Assembly (NCBI RefSeq): GCF_024360925.2
Contig: NZ_CP113517.1
Coordinates: 3,751,001 to 3,815,000 of the forward strand
Reading direction: 5' to 3'
DNA length: 64,000 bases
From: Methylomonas rapida
GTDB taxonomy: Bacteria > Pseudomonadota > Gammaproteobacteria > Methylococcales > Methylomonadaceae
The position numbers and the translations under genes were made by a program. Position 1 is the stretch's first letter. The number at the start of each line of letters is the position of its first letter. The notes under the pieces were generated by a model. That model was not told the DNA's origin and did not search any database. It was given only the letters and a program-made list of their open reading frames with translations. Positions 49,514 through 60,707 of this stretch are shown here, in pieces.

Positions 49514-50545
49514 TTAGTCTACGTCTGGCTCGGGGCCTTTGAGCATATTAAGCTGGGACAGGCCATCCGGCACCAGATTTTGCACAATTTGCATAAAATC
49601 CGCCGTCACTAGGTATTTTGCCCGCTGCAGTAAAATGGGAACCGGGCTTGAGGGTTCATTTTCCGCATAATACTTACAAATCAAATCCAGGGTTTTCAAA
49701 ACATCCTGTCGAGAGCCGATAGTCCCGATTGCGGCCGGTTTCCGGGCGGGGGTTGACAGGGGGGCCTCGCTATCCGCTTGCTCATCACTGGATATTGCGT
49801 CCGATTCGCCTGAATCCAGTTCGGCAAATTGATCGAATACATAATGCATTTCTTTCAGCAATGCGGCCAACCCGGATAAGTCTGGGCCATTTTCAATACC
49901 CACCTTGCTTCCGACCAGCGCATCCAATCGTTGAATCATGCTAGCACTATCAACGATGGCTTGATAGGTTGCCAAGACATCTTCTTTTGGCGCCCCCAGA
50001 AAAGCCGCTTTGATCATGCTCGTTTCGGCTTTCGCCACGCCTGGCGGTGGCTCTACCTTGTCAGTGGCAATATGAATGTCGCGCAGGCTAAAACGGCCAA
50101 TCGATTTGGAGTCTACCAATGCCGCCTGAGTCAAAGGCCACAATACCGATTCAAAATTATTCAGCTCCTCAAGGATGTTGATGCGCGCGGTCGGATCGAA
50201 ACCATCATCCGGATCCAACACGGGATGGATATGATCCCAATATTTTTCCAGCCATTCATATAGCAGCGTCAATCCGCCGTGAAACCCCGTTATGCCTTCC
50301 AAGTTAATCAGCGCACGAATTAAATAAATGGCAACCTGCAAATCCTTGCTCTGCTGCAAAATGACCAATGCTTGTTTTTGTATGTCGCGCCAATTAGGCG
50401 GCTGGGCTTTTTCGCCACTGATCGGATCTTCCGGTTTTCCCTGTATGTCTTTGCCGAGCTCGAGGTAAGCGGGATCGTATTCCAGATAATCCCCGCAGGG
50501 CTTATCGGATGAAATTTCGTTCAGTAACGCGGTCAAGTCAGCCAT
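49514..50545 (-). CDS. tssA: T6SS protein TssA
   Basis: 343 residues. The N-terminal ImpA domain (ISSDKPCGDYLEYDPAYLEL, then RDIQKQALVILQQSKDLQVA and GLTLLYEWLEKYWDHIHPVL) and the helical C-terminal domain (VLKTLDLICKYYAENEPSSP) are complete. It primes sheath polymerisation at the baseplate. First gene of the core operon; the promoter should lie in 50546-50814, where I saw no clear box. Confidence 0.93.
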   Translation of the reverse strand: MADLTALLNEISSDKPCGDYLEYDPAYLELGKDIQGKPEDPISGEKAQPPNWRDIQKQALVILQQSKDLQVAIYLIRALINLEGITGFHGGLTLLYEWLEKYWDHIHPVLDPDDGFDPTARINILEELNNFESVLWPLTQAALVDSKSIGRFSLRDIHIATDKVEPPPGVAKAETSMIKAAFLGAPKEDVLATYQAIVDSASMIQRLDALVGSKVGIENGPDLSGLAALLKEMHYVFDQFAELDSGESDAISSDEQADSEAPLSTPARKPAAIGTIGSRQDVLKTLDLICKYYAENEPSSPVPILLQRAKYLVTADFMQIVQNLVPDGLSQLNMLKGPEPDVD

Positions 50546-50814
50546 GAATTGCCTTTGTAGTTCTTCGAAATCATAAAGAGTCCAAGACTAGACCAGATTG
50601 GGCAAAATTTAAAGCATGTTTCTGCTATCGCCTTCAAAAATCACAAACGCAAAGCATGTAACAAGGACTTGACTGAGCATGACTTGCCAAGGTCGGCTTA
50701 CGGGAGTATCTCTCCTTTCGGCCAGAAAGGCTGCCCACCAGGCGTGTGAATGGATTCCCTGGGTCTGAATCAGCCGTCCATGCCGCGAGATGCCACCCTT
50801 TGACTATTGCGAGG

Positions 50815-51588
50815 TTATTTTTGGCGGAACCCCAAATCTGTAGCTCGCTCCATTTCTGTATTCAGACGCTGCAGCAAGCTCGTTTGCATGTTTTGTAGAT
50901 CGGAAAACTTCGCCGCCAGCTTTTTAAACTGCCGCATCGCGCTCGCCAAATCTGCCTCCCACAATAATTGCTCCAGCCGCTTGGCTAAGGTACGAAAATC
51001 CGCAAAACCATAAAAACAAAACGTACCATGCAACTTATGAGCAATCTCCCACGCCGGCCGAATTTGTTGATTTTGCAAGGCCCGTTCAAGGCTTGCAAGT
51101 TGATCGGGAGTTTCGGCAAAAAGTTTTTGCAGAAATATCCTGCCTAGCTCCCGATTATGCTCCACTTTTTCCAACAACTTATCCGCATAGTAATCGCTAT
51201 TATCCACGACAAAAGGCATACACCACTTCGCCACCACCCGTTGCAAATCCGCCAATACGATGGGCTTTATCAGACAATCATTAAATCCCTCTGCTATCAA
51301 CAAATGCCTATCCTGGCTTTGCACATGCGCCGTTACGGCAATCATGGGTACGACAGGCTCCGTCAACTCGGATTTAATTTTTCTGATCAACTCGTAGCCG
51401 TTCATCACCGGCATATTGACGTCGATGAACACCAACGAATAGCGTTTTTTCTGCAGCAGTTCCCAAGCTTCTTGGCCATCGCGTGCCAACGAAATATCCT
51501 CGCTCCAATAATGCATTTGCTCGGCTAAAAGCCAGCGATTCATTTCGTTGTCGTCGGCAATCAAAATCGATAAAGCGGTCAAATTCAC
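50815..51588 (-). CDS. Response regulator with C-terminal HPt domain
   Basis: 257 residues from a GTG start. The receiver domain has the acidic pair DDNEMN, the phospho-acceptor Asp in LVFIDVNMPVMNGYELI, and the conserved Lys in CLIKPI. The C-terminal HPt helix has AHKLHGTFCFYG with the acceptor His. A REC-HPt protein relays phosphate from a hybrid kinase. No partner kinase is beside it. Its position upstream of the T6SS operon could be coincidental. Confidence 0.88.
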   Translation of the reverse strand: MNLTALSILIADDNEMNRWLLAEQMHYWSEDISLARDGQEAWELLQKKRYSLVFIDVNMPVMNGYELIRKIKSELTEPVVPMIAVTAHVQSQDRHLLIAEGFNDCLIKPIVLADLQRVVAKWCMPFVVDNSDYYADKLLEKVEHNRELGRIFLQKLFAETPDQLASLERALQNQQIRPAWEIAHKLHGTFCFYGFADFRTLAKRLEQLLWEADLASAMRQFKKLAAKFSDLQNMQTSLLQRLNTEMERATDLGFRQK

Positions 51589-51710
51589 ACCCTTTGTTTG
51601 CTCATGTCAGGCGCGGATATAGTAACATCAGACTAACTCTTCTTCTCCACCGCCGGCTTCCTGCCTAAACTTTCCTGGCTTTGTCTAGCCCAACACCAAT
51701 AAACGCGCAC

Positions 51711-51743
51711 AAAAAAGCCCCGGTGCCAAAAGGCACCGAGGCT
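51711..51743 (-). terminator. groESL terminator
   Basis: Minus-strand stem AAGCCtCGGTGCC / GGCACCGGGGCTT around TTTT, followed by T's; 30 bp after the groEL stop. Confidence 0.9.
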
Positions 51744-51772
51744 TCCGGTTTAAGCAGCGCTTATGGCAGCGA

Positions 51773-53431
<1,659 letters not shown>

Positions 53432-53459
53432 TTAAGTAATTGATAAACAGTCGTTGCGA

Positions 53460-53750
53460 TTAGCCCAAAATGCCCATGATGTCGTCTTCACGCATGATGA
53501 TATATTGCTCACCATCGACTTTGACTTCGGTGCCGGAATATTTACCGAACAACACTTTGTCACCGACTTTCACTGCCATGGGGCGGACTTGGCCGTTGTC
53601 CAACGCTTTGCCTTCACCGACTGCCAATACTTCGCCTTCGCTGGGTTTTTCCGCGGCAGAACCTGGCAGCACGATACCGCCAGCGGTTTTGGTTTCCTCT
53701 TCAACACGTTTTACGACGACACGGTCATGTAACGGACGAATTTTCATCAA
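53460..53750 (-). CDS. groES: 10-kDa co-chaperonin GroES
   Basis: 96 residues, standard Gro[22 protein letters not shown], the mobile loop with [13 protein letters not shown], and ILAVGEG-like [15 protein letters not shown]. First gene of the operon, under CIRCE control. Confidence 0.98.
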   Translation of the reverse strand: MMKIRPLHDRVVVKRVEEETKTAGGIVLPGSAAEKPSEGEVLAVGEGKALDNGQVRPMAVKVGDKVLFGKYSGTEVKVDGEQYIIMREDDIMGILG

Positions 53751-53792
53751 TGTCTCCTTAATGTAGATTAATGTTTAAGTTCAAATAAGTTA

Positions 53793-53819
53793 TTAGCACT
53801 CTCTCGCAATGAGTGCTAA
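53793..53819. promoter_or_regulatory. CIRCE operator (HrcA binding site)
   Basis: Perfect TTAGCACTC (53793-53801) - nine bases - GAGTGCTAA (53811-53819). It lies directly downstream of the -10 box of the groES promoter, so HrcA would block initiation. Confidence 0.95.
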
Positions 53820-53846
53820 TAATATCGGGGTTTTGCACTCTGTCAA
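53819..53846 (-). promoter_or_regulatory. Housekeeping promoter of groESL
   Basis: Minus strand: TTGACA (53846-53841), 16-bp spacer, TATTAT (53824-53819). The -10 overlaps the last base of CIRCE. The spacing and boxes fit sigma-70. Confidence 0.75.
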
Positions 53847-53889
53847 GCTCTTTGGCATCATCTCCATTGACCTCATCACACCTTTCACC

Positions 53890-54636
53890 ATGAACGACCA
53901 ACAACTACTCCGATACAGCCGCCAAATCATGCTGCCGCAAGTCGATATTGCCGGTCAGCAAAAACTTCTCGATGCCAGGATATTGATCGTTGGCGCCGGC
54001 GGACTCGGCTCACCGGCCGCGATGTATCTGGCCGCGGCGGGTGTCGGTCAGATCACGATTTATGATGACGACCAAGTCGATTTAACCAATTTGCAACGCC
54101 AGATTGCTCACGACACCTCCGATATAGGGCTGGATAAAGTTATTTCAACCCTCAATACACTGAAAAAAATCAATCCGGACGTGCAAGTGCATGCGCGCAA
54201 GGCGCGCTTGCAGGATGAGTTATTGTTTGAAGAAGTGGCCACCGCCGATGTAGTGTTGGATTGCAGCGACAATTTCGCTACGCGCTTCGCAATCAATCGC
54301 GCCTGTGTTCAGCGCGAAACGGCCCTGGTTTCCGGTGCGGCGATTCGCTTTGAAGGCCAAATCAGCGTCTTCACGCCCGGCATCAACGACAGCCCTTGTT
54401 ATAACTGTCTGTATCAAAGCGACGGCGAGGAATTACAAAACTGCGCCCGCAATGGTGTGATTGCGCCAATCACGGGTATCATAGGTAGCATTCAGGCCCT
54501 GGAGGCGATGAAACTGATCATGGCTATCGGGGAAAATCTGACCGGCCGCTTGCTATTACTGGACGGCCTGACAATGGAATGGCAAACCTTGCGCCTGAAA
54601 AAAAATCCGGCCTGCCCTACCTGCGGCAATCGATAA
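53890..54636 (+). CDS. moeB: MoeB/ThiF/HesA family adenylyltransferase
   Basis: 248 residues from the ATG at 53890; the open frame upstream lies in the CIRCE region. E1-like features: RYSRQIMLPQVDIAGQQKLL, the nucleotide loop ILIVGAGGLGSPAAMYLAAA, DLTNLQRQI, and GAAIRFEGQISVF. A zinc site is likely from CYNC and CPTC, and the conserved Cys region reads NCARNGVIAPITG. It activates the C-terminal Gly of MoaD or a ThiS-like protein; which one cannot be told. Divergent from groES. Confidence 0.88.
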   Translation: MNDQQLLRYSRQIMLPQVDIAGQQKLLDARILIVGAGGLGSPAAMYLAAAGVGQITIYDDDQVDLTNLQRQIAHDTSDIGLDKVISTLNTLKKINPDVQVHARKARLQDELLFEEVATADVVLDCSDNFATRFAINRACVQRETALVSGAAIRFEGQISVFTPGINDSPCYNCLYQSDGEELQNCARNGVIAPITGIIGSIQALEAMKLIMAIGENLTGRLLLLDGLTMEWQTLRLKKNPACPTCGNR

Positions 54637-54649
54637 AGCAGTGGATACT

Positions 54650-54675
54650 AAAAAGCCGGGAAATTCCCGGCTTTT
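54650..54675 (+). terminator. Terminator after the moeB-like gene
   Basis: AAAAGCCGGGAA / TTCCCGGCTTTT stem, symmetrical enough to serve the convergent small membrane gene as well. Confidence 0.85.
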
Positions 54676-54697
54676 CGGTTTTGGCGATCGGCAGCGA

Positions 54698-54904
54698 TTA
54701 TTTTTTGCCGATCAATCCCTTAGCCATGTTGATCACTTTGCCGGCCACGTTCAAAACAGCCGACTCACTATCGCCATGCGGCTCGATGTCGCCAAACGGT
54801 TCGCCATTTTTCATGGTGTACATATAAATAAAGTAGCCCAACGGCGCGAACGCAAAACAGGCAATCACCAGCATCCAAATCCAAAGTTCAATTACACCAC
54901 CCAT
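54698..54904 (-). CDS. Small single-pass membrane protein
   Basis: 68 residues from the ATG at 54904, preceded by a strong GGAGGGGG site. One hydrophobic segment (ELWIWMLVIACFAFAPLGYF) is followed by a hydrophilic tail with SAVLNVAGKVINMAKGLIGK. No family recognised. An upstream in-frame start at 55045 lacks support. Confidence 0.65.
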   Translation of the reverse strand: MGGVIELWIWMLVIACFAFAPLGYFIYMYTMKNGEPFGDIEPHGDSESAVLNVAGKVINMAKGLIGKK

Positions 54905-55081
54905 AGCCCCCTCCAATTTGTTGTTTTTGTTTTTTAAAATAAGGTTTTGACCTTGAGATTGACTATAACCCCATCCGCATTGGGGAGACAAGTGTAAATT
55001 TTTTGTTTCAAATTCATGATACATACGTATAACCTTGCAAGCCATGAGCGCTAGGTTGTCTTACCCATAACGGAGTCCACG

Positions 55082-57769
55082 ATGAAACCGCAGAAAACCG
55101 ACTGGCACAGTCTGTCCGCAGAAGAACTGCTAAAAACGTTGCAGGTCGAAGCTCAACAAGGCTTGAGCGAAACGGAAGTTCAAAAACGCCTTGAAACTTA
55201 CGGCCAAAACAAACTGACACCGCGCAAAGGCAAAAACCCTTTGCTGCTGTTTCTGCTGCAATTCCATCAACCCCTGGTTTACATCCTGATCATTTCCGCA
55301 ACGATTACCGCTTTTTTGCAAGAATGGGTCGATAGCAGCGTCATATTCGGTGTCGTCATTGTCAACGCAATCATTGGCTTCATTCAGGAAGCCAATGCCC
55401 TGCGGGCCATCAATGCTTTGGCGCAGGGGCTCAACATCTCTAGCACGGTATTGCGTGCTGGCCAGCGGCGCCAGATATCGGCCAGCGAATTGACCCCAGG
55501 CGATATCGTGTTTTTACAGTCCGGTGACAAGGTTCCTGCCGACTTACGCTTACTGCAAATCCGGGAATTGCAAATCGACGAATCGGCGCTGACTGGCGAG
55601 TCGGTGCCTGTGGAGAAGCAAATCGGCCTACTCGACACCGCCACGGTGTTGGCTGACCGTAATAACATGGCTTATTCATCCACCTTGGTCACGTATGGCA
55701 GCGGACTCGGTGTCGTCGTGGAAACCGGCGATCGCACCGAAATCGGCCTGATCAATCGCATGATCGCCAGCGCTACGGATCTGGAAACGCCATTGACCCA
55801 AAAAATCAGCCAATTCAGTCAATTGTTGCTGTGGGTCATCGTCGATTGCGCCGTAATCACCTTTGCCGTCGGCGTCTGGCGCGGCCAATCGATGCTGGAC
55901 ATGTTCATGGCCTCGGTCGCCTTGGCGGTGGGCGCGATACCCGAAGGCTTGCCGGCCGCGATCACCATTACGCTGGCCATCGGCGTCTCTCGCATGGCCA
56001 AACGCCATGCCATCATCCGTAAACTGCCCGCGGTAGAAACACTGGGCAGCACCACGGTAATCTGTTCCGACAAAACCGGCACACTGACCCAAAATCAGAT
56101 GACGGTACAGGCGATTTACACTGGCAGCGAGTATTACGAGGTAACCGGTAGTGGCTATACGCCCGAAGGTGGCTTCAAGCAAAACGGCAAAGAAATCGAT
56201 CCAAACAAGCACCCCACATTGCTGGAATGCCTCAAAGCGGGTCTATTGTGTAACGATGCCCGCTTGGTAGCCGACCTGGATCATTGGCGGATCGAGGGTG
56301 ATCCAACCGAAGGCGCTTTATTGGTAGCGGCTCACAAAGCCGGTCTGCACCACGCTAGTGTCAGTACCAGTCACCCCAGGCTTGATGCCATACCTTTCGA
56401 GTCGCAATATCAGTTCATGGCCACGTTGCATCACAACCTGGCTCAGGATGCTCGTCATGTATATCTGAAAGGCTCGCTGGAAAGCTTGCTGCCACGTTGC
56501 GTGGACATGTTTGACCCACAAATGCAAAGCGTGCCGCTCGACAATGCCTCCCTCCAGCGCCAAGTCGAAGCCATGGCGGCAAAGGGTTTGCGAGTTTTGG
56601 CATTTGCCCGTTGCAAACACGGCGACAACGAGGTTCAACACGAGGAAGTCTGCACCGGCCTGACCTTTTTGGGCTTACAAGCCATGATCGATCCGCCGAG
56701 GCCAGAAGCCGCCGCCTCTATTGCGGCCTGCTATCGCGCCGGTATTCAAGTCAAAATGATCACCGGAGACCACCCCATCACCGCCTTGTCCATCGCCCGC
56801 CAACTGGGCATGCGCCAAACCGAACGCGTCATCAGTGGCGCCGAACTGCAAGCCATAGACGAAAGTCAGTATCCTCAGCTAGTAGAGGAATGTTCCGTTT
56901 ACGCCCGCATTGCTCCGGAGCAAAAACTGAAGCTGGTAGAAGCCTTGCAAAGCAAGGGGCATGTGGTGGCAATGACAGGCGACGGTGTCAATGATGCACC
57001 GGCCCTACGGCAAGCCAACATAGGCGTGGCGATGGGTTTGGGCGGCACCGAAGTCGCCAAGGAAGCGGCGGCGATGATTTTGACCGACGATCATTTCGCC
57101 ACCATTGAGGCTGCCGTCGAAGAGGGTCGCGGCGTGTTCGATAATTTGGTCAAATTCATCGCCTGGACCTTGCCGACCAATCTCGGCGAAGGTTTGGTCA
57201 TCACTGCTGCGGTATTCGCCAATGTCGCTTTGCCCATCACTCCGCTGCAAATTCTCTGGATCAACATGACCACGGCCGTTTTATTGGGCTTGATGCTGGC
57301 GTTCGAACCCAAGGAGCCCGAACTGATGGACAGACAGCCGCGCGACCCCAAACAGCCTATTCTGACCAAGCATTTGGTTTTTCGGATTTGTCTGGTTGGC
57401 GTCTTGCTATTGGCAGGGGCGTTCGGCTTGTTCGAATATGCATTGGCTCAAGGCAAATCCCTGGCCGTGGCACGCTCGATCGCCGTCAATGTATTCGTAT
57501 TCTGTGAGCTGTTTTACCTGTTCAACTGCCGCTCATTGAATTATTCGATGTTCCATGTCGGCTTGTTTTCCAACCTATGGGTTATCTTCGGCGTTGTCAG
57601 CATGACGCTGTTGCAATTGCTGTTTACCTATTGGCCACCCATGCAGGCGCTTTTCGGTAGCGCCGCAATCGACCGGGAAGATTGGCTATTGATCATCGGT
57701 GCAGGACTGATTGTGTACACCATGGTCGGCATAGAAAAATTCATTTGGCGGCGATTTGTCTTGAACTAA
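55082..57769 (+). CDS. P2-type cation-transporting ATPase (Ca2+-like)
   Basis: 895 residues. N-terminal cation-ATPase domain, TGES at 171-174 in the actuator domain, PEGLP at 287-291 in helix 4, the phosphorylated Asp330 in ICSDKTGTLTQNQM, KGSLESLLPRC, and the hinge MTGDGVNDAPALRQANIGVA. PEGLP and a six-helix C-terminal region fit P2 pumps (Ca2+, or Na+/H+ relatives) rather than heavy-metal P1 pumps. Ion specificity is not settled. Single gene. Confidence 0.9.
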   Translation: MKPQKTDWHSLSAEELLKTLQVEAQQGLSETEVQKRLETYGQNKLTPRKGKNPLLLFLLQFHQPLVYILIISATITAFLQEWVDSSVIFGVVIVNAIIGFIQEANALRAINALAQGLNISSTVLRAGQRRQISASELTPGDIVFLQSGDKVPADLRLLQIRELQIDESALTGESVPVEKQIGLLDTATVLADRNNMAYSSTLVTYGSGLGVVVETGDRTEIGLINRMIASATDLETPLTQKISQFSQLLLWVIVDCAVITFAVGVWRGQSMLDMFMASVALAVGAIPEGLPAAITITLAIGVSRMAKRHAIIRKLPAVETLGSTTVICSDKTGTLTQNQMTVQAIYTGSEYYEVTGSGYTPEGGFKQNGKEIDPNKHPTLLECLKAGLLCNDARLVADLDHWRIEGDPTEGALLVAAHKAGLHHASVSTSHPRLDAIPFESQYQFMATLHHNLAQDARHVYLKGSLESLLPRCVDMFDPQMQSVPLDNASLQRQVEAMAAKGLRVLAFARCKHGDNEVQHEEVCTGLTFLGLQAMIDPPRPEAAASIAACYRAGIQVKMITGDHPITALSIARQLGMRQTERVISGAELQAIDESQYPQLVEECSVYARIAPEQKLKLVEALQSKGHVVAMTGDGVNDAPALRQANIGVAMGLGGTEVAKEAAAMILTDDHFATIEAAVEEGRGVFDNLVKFIAWTLPTNLGEGLVITAAVFANVALPITPLQILWINMTTAVLLGLMLAFEPKEPELMDRQPRDPKQPILTKHLVFRICLVGVLLLAGAFGLFEYALAQGKSLAVARSIAVNVFVFCELFYLFNCRSLNYSMFHVGLFSNLWVIFGVVSMTLLQLLFTYWPPMQALFGSAAIDREDWLLIIGAGLIVYTMVGIEKFIWRRFVLN

Positions 57770-57873
57770 ATGCTGATCAGGAAAAAGCCGGTTCATGAAG
57801 TAAGAGCAAGCACATTTGAAATGTCGTGCAATAAAGAGATGCCAAATCCCTACATCCTTATCCGGAGAAGTTG

Positions 57874-58341
57874 ATGGAGACAAAACCACCGCTGCCACCT
57901 TTCACCCTGGAATCCGCCGCGCAAAAAGTGCGCATGGCGGAAGATGCCTGGAATAGCCGAGATCCCGACCGGGTAGTGCAAGTCTATACCGAAGACACGA
58001 TTTGGCGGAACCGCGCCGAATTTCCGGTCGGCCGTGCTCAAGTGCATGCCTTTTTACAACGCAAATGGGCCAAAGAACTGGATTACCGCTTAATCAAGGA
58101 ATTATGGGCAACGACCGGCAATCGAATTGCGGTACGCTTTGCCTACGAATGGCACGACGATGCCGGCAACTGGTTTCGCAGTTATGGCAACGAGAATTGG
58201 GAATTCAATGGATATGGCTTGATGCAACGACGCTTCGCCAGCATCAACGATTTACCGATAAAACCTGAAGAGCGCCTGTTCCACTGGCCGTTGGGGCGGC
58301 GTCCAGACGAACATCCCGGCTTGAGCGAGTTAGGACTTTGA
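57874..58341 (+). CDS. DUF1348 (NTF2-like) protein
   Basis: 155 residues from the ATG at 57874 (GGAGAAG upstream). A family-typical core: [20 protein letters not shown], then [20 protein letters not shown] and [20 protein letters not shown] with YGNENWEF. The NTF2-like fold usually forms a small ligand pocket; no function is established. It ends 39 bp before the convergent PFK gene. Confidence 0.88.
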   Translation: METKPPLPPFTLESAAQKVRMAEDAWNSRDPDRVVQVYTEDTIWRNRAEFPVGRAQVHAFLQRKWAKELDYRLIKELWATTGNRIAVRFAYEWHDDAGNWFRSYGNENWEFNGYGLMQRRFASINDLPIKPEERLFHWPLGRRPDEHPGLSELGL

Positions 58342-58380
58342 AAGAGAGGGGGGCGGAAGAATCCGCCCCTTACGCCAGCC

Positions 58381-59610
58381 TTAGTGGCTGACTTCGACTT
58401 TACCGCCTTTAGGCTGGCCGATTTCGCTCAACATGCTGTTGAACCAGTCGGTGTCGATATTGAACGGTTTGCCGCCCTTGATGCGCGGGAACTCGATCGC
58501 ACGCAACACGTTGCCGTTGTCTTCGTCGTGACCGATCACGCCAGACTCGCGGCGGAACGCGCACTCGACCGCCAAGTCGGCGCACGATTTGATCAAACGC
58601 ATGTCGTCAACGTTGGAAGCAGAAGCCCGGGCGAAGTATCCCGATTTTTGTACCAGGGTTTTTTCCGCGCCTATCATCTGCGCGAATTGCTCGCCGAACC
58701 ATTTACCAGGGTTGACCGCATCCAGTTTGATGTGACCGAACGCATCGCGCGGCACTTCCTGGCCTTTGGCCTGCATTTCCGCGACGATAGCTTCGACACC
58801 GGCACCTTCAGAAACGAAGATGTTGACGCAATCGACTTTGTCCATCACTTCGCGCAGACGCTTGGCTTCGGCTTCCAGGTCGATCGCCATTTCCGGAACG
58901 AATACCGCGTGCACTTCATAAGATTCACGAGTCAAACCCAATTCCGGCAACCACTCGGCACGGTCCAGTAATTTGCGATATTCCTGTGCGGTTGCCGCCG
59001 TCAGCCAGCCGCAGTTACGGCCCATCACTTCGTGTACGATCAGCATGCGTGGGTTGGCGTTGTTTTCGGCCACCACGTTCATGAAATAACGCGCGCCCTG
59101 CTCGGCGGCAGTCCAAGCACCTAGTGATTGCTTGATCGGAAATACGTCGTTATCGACGGTTTTAGGTAAACCAATGACGGTCAGTCCGTAATTATTTCTG
59201 GCCAGGAATGCTGCCAAATCCGCTGCTGCCGTATTGGTATCATCGCCGCCGATGGTATGCAGAATATCGACACCATCCTTAACCAATTGATCAGCGGCGA
59301 CTTTTTGCGGATCTTCACCCTCTTTGACCAAACCGCGTTTCACGCAGTCTTTGACATTAGTCAATTTGACGCGGCTGTTGCCGATCACAGAACCGCCAAA
59401 ACGTTGCAGAACACCCGCCTTTTTACGCACTTCGGCCGTTACTGGATAAGAATCGCCCAGCAACAGGCCTTTATAACCGCCGCGATAGCAGATGATTTCT
59501 ATGCTAGGATCGATTTCGGTATAACGTTCGATCAAACTACCGATTGCGGAATTCAAACAAGGCGCCAAGCCGCCTGCTGTCAGTATTGCAACTTTTTTAG
59601 GTTTGTTCAT
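58381..59610 (-). CDS. pfp: Pyrophosphate-dependent 6-phosphofructokinase
   Basis: 409 residues from the ATG at 59610; the open frame upstream is not conserved. GGDD at 121-124 (in HTIGGDDTNTAAADLAAF) marks a PPi user, where ATP enzymes have GGDG. PKTVDND follows, with VHEVMGRNCGWLTAATAQEY and a C-terminal DTDWFN end. It converts fructose-6-phosphate reversibly, and related enzymes in methanotrophs also act in the ribulose monophosphate and sedoheptulose bisphosphate routes. Strongly supported as PFK; the PPi preference rests on the motif. Confidence 0.92.
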   Translation of the reverse strand: MNKPKKVAILTAGGLAPCLNSAIGSLIERYTEIDPSIEIICYRGGYKGLLLGDSYPVTAEVRKKAGVLQRFGGSVIGNSRVKLTNVKDCVKRGLVKEGEDPQKVAADQLVKDGVDILHTIGGDDTNTAAADLAAFLARNNYGLTVIGLPKTVDNDVFPIKQSLGAWTAAEQGARYFMNVVAENNANPRMLIVHEVMGRNCGWLTAATAQEYRKLLDRAEWLPELGLTRESYEVHAVFVPEMAIDLEAEAKRLREVMDKVDCVNIFVSEGAGVEAIVAEMQAKGQEVPRDAFGHIKLDAVNPGKWFGEQFAQMIGAEKTLVQKSGYFARASASNVDDMRLIKSCADLAVECAFRRESGVIGHDEDNGNVLRAIEFPRIKGGKPFNIDTDWFNSMLSEIGQPKGGKVEVSH

Positions 59611-59925
59611 GAGCGTGTAGAAGTTAAAGTTAAGAAAAAACCAATGACAAAATCGAATATCAGCCGTTAAGTGATAGGGCCATGTGACCACATCTCAGCC
59701 ATTCGCACTATGAGTGTGCTAATCAGTGATTTTAACACAAGGTTTTATATTTTCAGGCAAGTTGTCGCCAAGTCGAAGCTATCCGTTTGTTTACGAATAG
59801 GATGGCATCTGACAGCATTTTCATGTTCGCCAACCCTACACAAAAAATTCAGCATGTGCGTAAGTCTATCGGCTTAAATACATTTTCCCCGTATACAGAG
59901 GAACTGCTAAACATAATGAGCCAAA
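59611..59925. other. Intergenic region without recognised features
   Basis: 315 bp, AT-rich, containing the PFK upstream region. No gene, repeat or clear promoter was recognised. Confidence 0.5.
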
Positions 59926-60699
59926 CTAAGCGTTCGTCACCCAATCGCTGACCAGCTGACAAAACACATCGGGAGCCTCGACATATAGCCAATGCCCGGT
60001 ATTGGGAATTTCAACGATTTCCGCATGAGGGAAGAATTTAAACACCGCTTCTTGCTGAATATATGCCGAATGCTGTCCAGCAATGAACAAGGTCTTTTGT
60101 CCGAATGATTGGCCAACCATATCAGGAAAACCGACGATGTTGTGCGCCGTGGCCCGGATATAATCCAGGTTGATTCGCCAATAATAAGCACCGTCCCGGA
60201 GCTGCAAATTCTGCAACAAAAACTGACGAAAGGCCAAGTCTGGAATAGCTTCGGCCAAAAAATGATCGGCTTCTTTTCGATTATTGATATGCGCCAACGG
60301 CAACTGCTTGAGGGCTTCAATCATGTTATCAAAGCTATGGTTATAACTGATCGGAGCAATGTCAGCGACCATTAATGTTTCGACACGCTCTGGATAGGAC
60401 AAGGCAAACGACATCGCCACTTTGCCTCCCATGCTATGCCCCAGCAGATGTGCTTTATGCAGGCCTAATTTATTCAAAAATGCCAGGACATCATCCGCCA
60501 TCAATGGGTAATTCATATGTTCGCTATGGGGAGAAGCGCCATGATTTCGCATGTCCAATGCATATACATGATGCTTCTCTGCCAATCGCTTAGCCACGGT
60601 ACGCCAATTTTTGGAAGATGCCAAAAAACCGTGCAGGATTACCACGGGACAGTGATCGGGATTTCCGTGACTTTCGAATACGAGTTCAACCGGCTTCAT
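59926..60699 (-). CDS. Alpha/beta-hydrolase (YbfF-like esterase)
   Basis: 257 residues from the ATG at 60699. Oxyanion-hole HGFLASSKNW, the nucleophile Ser89 in LLGHSMGGKVA, an acid in GHSMGG-type context and the C-terminal His in PNTGHWLYVEAP. Similar to E. coli YbfF short-chain acyl esterase. It starts 8 bp after the DUF445 gene on the same strand, so they are probably cotranscribed. Confidence 0.88.
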   Translation of the reverse strand: MKPVELVFESHGNPDHCPVVILHGFLASSKNWRTVAKRLAEKHHVYALDMRNHGASPHSEHMNYPLMADDVLAFLNKLGLHKAHLLGHSMGGKVAMSFALSYPERVETLMVADIAPISYNHSFDNMIEALKQLPLAHINNRKEADHFLAEAIPDLAFRQFLLQNLQLRDGAYYWRINLDYIRATAHNIVGFPDMVGQSFGQKTLFIAGQHSAYIQQEAVFKFFPHAEIVEIPNTGHWLYVEAPDVFCQLVSDWVTNA

Positions 60700-60707
60700 G
60701 ACAAAAA

